From contig NZ_RBTP01000069.1 of the NCBI RefSeq assembly GCF_003702045.1, positions 95,749 through 159,748 on the forward strand: a stretch of 64,000 bases of DNA, written 5' to 3'. Made by a program: the position numbers and the translations under genes. The DNA is from Pseudomonas viridiflava. Its GTDB lineage: Bacteria; Pseudomonadota; Gammaproteobacteria; Pseudomonadales; Pseudomonadaceae. Under the pieces are notes generated by a model. That model made no database searches. It had not been told where the DNA came from and saw nothing but the letters and a program-made list of their open reading frames with translations. This document shows, piece after piece, positions 61,080 through 64,000 of this stretch (the first letter of the stretch is position 1; every line of letters starts with the position of its first letter).

Positions 61080-62660
61080 TTGAAGAATTCATGGGCCTCG
61101 CCCTTTTCCTTGCTGGTTGCGCTGTGCGTCAGCGGTTGCGCACATCAAGCCCCGCTCGGTGAGCCAAGCCAGGCCATGCCGTCTTCCGACTCAGCCTTCG
61201 GCCGGTCGATTCAAGCGATGGCACGTCCCCACGAAGGGCGCTCGGGCTTTCGCCTGCTGCCCGACAGCAGTGATGCGTTCAAGGCGCGTGCGGAGCTGAT
61301 CCGAAACGCAAAAACCAGCCTCGATCTGCAGTACTACATCGTCCACGACGGCCTGAGTACCCGCGCATTGATCGACGAGTTGCTCAACGCAGCCGACCGT
61401 GGCGTGCGCGTGCGCATCCTGCTGGACGACACCACCAGCGACGGCCTGGACCAGGCCATCGCTACCCTCGCCGCCCACCCGAACATCCAGATTCGCCTGT
61501 TCAATCCGCAGAACCTGGGGCGCGAAACCGGCATCACCCGCAGCCTGGGGCGGCTCATGAACCTGTCGCGTCAGCACCGGCGCATGCACAACAAACTGTG
61601 GCTGGCGGACAACAGCGTGGCCATTGTCGGCGGGCGCAATCTGGGAGACGAATACTTCGACGCCGAGCCCAATCTGAATTTCACGGACATCGACATGCTG
61701 AGCGTCGGACCGGTCGCCGAGCAGCTCGGCCACAGCTTCGATCAGTACTGGAACAGTACGCTGAGCAAACCTATCGATGACTTCATGTATTTCCTGCCCG
61801 ACAACCAGGACTTGGCCCAAGCCCGTCAGCGGCTTTCAGCCTCTCTGGAACAGGCCCATCAGCAGCACAAGGCGCTGTATGAGCGGCTGATGGCTTATAA
61901 GACCGAACCGCGCATGAAGACCTGGCTCAATGAGCTGGTCTGGGCCTGGAACCAGGCGTTGTGGGATGCACCCAGCAAGGTGCTGGCTCAGGGCGAGCCT
62001 GATCCGCACCTGTTGCTGACCACACAATTGGCCCCGGAACTGCTGAAGACCAGCAAGGAACTGATGCTGATTTCGGCGTACTTCGTGCCCGGTCAGGAAG
62101 GACTGCTGTACCTCACCGGCCGTGCCGACGCGGGCGTGAACGTCAGCCTGTTGACCAATTCGCTGGAAGCCACCGACGTGCCCGCCGTACACGGCGGCTA
62201 TGCGCCCTATCGCAAGGCCCTGCTGGAGCATGGCGTCAAACTGTTCGAACTGCGCCGCCAACCCGGTGATACGGAAACCATGCGCGGCAGCGGCCCGCAC
62301 TTGTTCAAGAAAAGCCAGTCGCTGGTCAGTTCCGAGTCCAGCCTGCACAGCAAAGCGATGATTTTCGACCGCCAGAAAGTCTTTGTCGGCTCCTTCAACT
62401 TCGACCCACGTTCGGTCTTGTGGAACACCGAAGTCGGGGTGCTGGTCGACAGCCCGCAACTGGCCGAAGAGCTTCGCGAACTGACGCTACAGGGCATGGC
62501 ACCCTCTCTCACGTACGAGGCCAGGCTGGAAGACGGCAAAGTAGTGTGGGTGACCGAGGACAACGGCGTCATCCACACCTTGCACACCGAGCCTGGCGAC
62601 TGGTGGCGACGCTTCAACGCCTGGATGAGCAAAGCGATTGGCCTGGAACGAATGCTCTAG
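61080..62660 (+). CDS. Phospholipase D family lipoprotein (ClsC/YmdC-like)
   Basis: A 526-residue protein with an N-terminal lipoprotein signal (KNSWASPFSLLVALCVSGC, lipobox VSGC). Two HKD motifs are seen: MHNKLWLADNSVAIVGGRN and LHSKAMIFDRQKVFVGSFNFDPRS. The arrangement matches cardiolipin synthase C-type enzymes, which combine phosphatidylethanolamine and phosphatidylglycerol. Start is uncertain: TTG 61080 gives a clean lipoprotein signal, but no good ribosome binding site is obvious. It overlaps the MFS gene by 4 bp at the 3' end, convergently. Confidence 0.85.
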   Translation: MKNSWASPFSLLVALCVSGCAHQAPLGEPSQAMPSSDSAFGRSIQAMARPHEGRSGFRLLPDSSDAFKARAELIRNAKTSLDLQYYIVHDGLSTRALIDELLNAADRGVRVRILLDDTTSDGLDQAIATLAAHPNIQIRLFNPQNLGRETGITRSLGRLMNLSRQHRRMHNKLWLADNSVAIVGGRNLGDEYFDAEPNLNFTDIDMLSVGPVAEQLGHSFDQYWNSTLSKPIDDFMYFLPDNQDLAQARQRLSASLEQAHQQHKALYERLMAYKTEPRMKTWLNELVWAWNQALWDAPSKVLAQGEPDPHLLLTTQLAPELLKTSKELMLISAYFVPGQEGLLYLTGRADAGVNVSLLTNSLEATDVPAVHGGYAPYRKALLEHGVKLFELRRQPGDTETMRGSGPHLFKKSQSLVSSESSLHSKAMIFDRQKVFVGSFNFDPRSVLWNTEVGVLVDSPQLAEELRELTLQGMAPSLTYEARLEDGKVVWVTEDNGVIHTLHTEPGDWWRRFNAWMSKAIGLERML

Positions 62661-63808
62661 GCCTGCGCAGTGCTCATGCCGAACGCGCCGCGCTTCATCG
62701 TCAGGATCAACAACCCGAACGCCCCTGCGGCCATCAGCAGCGGCAAGGCGTCGATACTGACCCATTGACTGCCAGCTCCCGCCGCCAGAGGCCCGAGCAG
62801 GCAGCCAATGCCCCAGAGCTGAGCCACATGCGCGTTGGCGCGGACCAGCGCATCGTCGCGATACCGCTCACCGATCAGAATCAACGACAGGGTGAACAGC
62901 CCACCAGCACTGGCGCCGAACAGCACCCACAACGGCCAGATCACTACTGTGTTGACCAGCAACGGAATGGCCAGGCTGGACAGCATCAACGCGGCCGCGC
63001 AACCGGTGAACAGTGTGCGGCGCGAGATCCGGTCCGCCAGCAGCCCGATCGGCAATTGCAGCACGGCGTCACCCACCACCACGGCGCTGACCATCATCAA
63101 CGCGATTTCAGGCGTAAAGCCATGCCGGATGCAGTAAATCGGCAGCAGCGTCAGGATCAACGCCTCGAACGCTGCGAACAGGGCAACGGCACCCGCGATG
63201 GCAGGCATGCCGCGACAGAACCCCAGCAGATCGGCAAAGGTCACGCTTGCGGACTCTGTCGATGGCGCGCCGGTTCGGCCCAGCAGGAGCAGCGGGGAGC
63301 ACGTCATGAGCAGCACGCCGATCCAGAAGCCGTAGTCCGCTTCAGTGCCGATCACCCCCAGCAACAAGGGGCCTGCGAGTTGGCTCAGTGCGTAAGTGCT
63401 GCCGTACAACGCGACGAGCCGCCCGCGCAGGCGCTCGATCACCAGTTGGTTGATCCAGCTTTCACCCAGCACGAAAACGATGGTCAGGATCATGCCTAGC
63501 ATCAGGCGCAAGACCAGCCAGACCGGGTAGTAGGGCAGCAACGCCAGAGCACCGACCGACATCGCCCCGCTCCACAGGCACAGCCGCATCAGATTGGCCG
63601 TTCCGAAACGCGAGGCCAACGCACTGGCAACCCCCGCGCCAACCAGCACACCCACTGCCGGCATCGCCGCCATGACGCCGATGGCGAAGGTGCCGTAACC
63701 CCAATCCGCGAGCCGCAATGACACCAGCGGCATGCTGACGCCGATGGCCAGACCGACGCTCAAGATCGACGCCAGAACGGCAAAATAAGTACCCCAACGC
63801 ATGTCCAT
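62657..63808 (-). CDS. MFS transporter
   Basis: A 383-residue, 12-helix Major Facilitator protein. An N-terminal segment FAVLASILSVGLAIGVSMPLVSLRLADWGYGTFAIGVMAAMP precedes the usual MFS pattern. The sequence resembles the YcaD-type subfamily; substrate unknown. ATG 63808 (MDMRWGTYFAV) or ATG 63802 may be the start. It converges with the phospholipase gene and faces the window end. Confidence 0.85.
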   Translation of the reverse strand: MDMRWGTYFAVLASILSVGLAIGVSMPLVSLRLADWGYGTFAIGVMAAMPAVGVLVGAGVASALASRFGTANLMRLCLWSGAMSVGALALLPYYPVWLVLRLMLGMILTIVFVLGESWINQLVIERLRGRLVALYGSTYALSQLAGPLLLGVIGTEADYGFWIGVLLMTCSPLLLLGRTGAPSTESASVTFADLLGFCRGMPAIAGAVALFAAFEALILTLLPIYCIRHGFTPEIALMMVSAVVVGDAVLQLPIGLLADRISRRTLFTGCAAALMLSSLAIPLLVNTVVIWPLWVLFGASAGGLFTLSLILIGERYRDDALVRANAHVAQLWGIGCLLGPLAAGAGSQWVSIDALPLLMAAGAFGLLILTMKRGAFGMSTAQA

Positions 63809-63840
63809 GTTCCTGCGGGTGAAAAATTAAAGCCAAAAGC

Positions 63841-63875
63841 TGATCGTGCCGATGCTCTGCTGGCGAACGATCATC
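63841..63875. repeat. Degenerate dispersed intergenic repeat, copy 4
   Basis: TGATCGTGCCGATGCTCTGC then TGGCGAACGATCA forms an imperfect palindrome. The ends TGATCGT and ACGATCA are reverse complements. It shares words with the elements at 23739, 50409 and 52530, and recalls the abundant P. syringae palindromic repeat. Confidence 0.5.
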
Positions 63876-63982
63876 AAAGAATCCGACGCCAGGCTAAGCA
63901 AAAGAGGCTAGCGGAAGACAAATCCAGTGGGAGGCCCCACCACGTCTCGACGTAGCGTTGTCGCGCAGCAAACACCGTGACA

Positions 63983-64000
63983 GTGGGAGCGGACTTGTCC
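63983..64000. repeat. Start of a REP element cut by the window edge
   Basis: GTGGGAGCGGACTTGTCC is the left unit of a common Pseudomonas REP. The inverted partner would lie beyond the window. The sequence between the MFS gene and here shows no gene. Confidence 0.6.

Noticed and set aside
63809..63982. A gene or RNA between the MFS gene and the window end
   Set aside because: No ORF with a ribosome binding site or recognisable RNA structure was seen apart from the repeat copies.

Overview
This window carries the core chromosome of a fluorescent pseudomonad, most likely of the Pseudomonas syringae group. The basis is gene order: hemB, dedA, elbB, FTR1, yheS, algP, FKBP, algQ/rsd, a dsbB homologue, hemY-hemX-hemD-hemC, algR-algZ, argH, cyaA, rnk, cyaY, lppL-lysA-dapF-xerC, sutA, glnK-amtB, yifB, norM, a GGDEF-EAL protein, rep, xpt, cytochrome c5, pauR, dadX-ridA-dadA and dadR follow the same order as the hemB-to-dadA arc of P. 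aeruginosa as I recall it. The DNA is GC-rich and holds typical Pseudomonas REP-type inverted repeats. No rRNA, tRNA, CRISPR array, prophage or IS element was recognised. The assignment to organism is by recall, not by a search.

Layout. 1-4.7 kb: start of hemB, dedA, elbB, a cytochrome c-FTR1 iron permease and a LysE exporter. 4.8-19 kb: the alginate/haem regulatory block, with mscS-yheS, algP, an FKBP, rsd, dsbB-like, hemYXDC and algRZ on the minus strand, and argH divergent from algZ. 19-30 kb: a GST, small conserved proteins, class I adenylate cyclase, rnk, a cyaY gene whose frame continues into a DUF1289 domain, then a plus-strand lppL-lysA-dapF-DUF484-xerC-HAD operon. 30-36.7 kb: sutA, yjbQ, glnK-amtB, ubiK, a HigA-type antitoxin with no visible toxin, an orphan secreted protein and yifB/comM. 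36.7-45.8 kb: a chemoreceptor, a LysR regulator, norM, a GGDEF-EAL protein, rep and xpt.

45.8-50.4 kb is a sulfide/persulfide oxidation cassette. A sigma-54 activator with a FisR-like three-cysteine N-terminus is divergent from a persulfide dioxygenase, a type II sulfide:quinone oxidoreductase and a TauE/SafE exporter. The intergenic region has a good -24/-12 promoter and CTGCCA repeats placed about one helical turn apart.

50.4-64 kb holds a CoA transferase/hydrolase, cytochrome c5, PauR, D/L-alanine catabolism (dadX, ridA, dadA, dadR), a PauB-type polyamine oxidase, a DUF1127 protein divergent from a MocR regulator, a phospholipase-D-family lipoprotein and an MFS transporter.

Points most worth a second look: the frataxin-DUF1289 fusion, the FisR-type control region, the DsbB homologue without one of its four catalytic cysteines, the divergent MocR/DUF1127 pair with repeats exactly 30 bp apart, and a dispersed degenerate intergenic repeat ending in an ACGATCA-type word.
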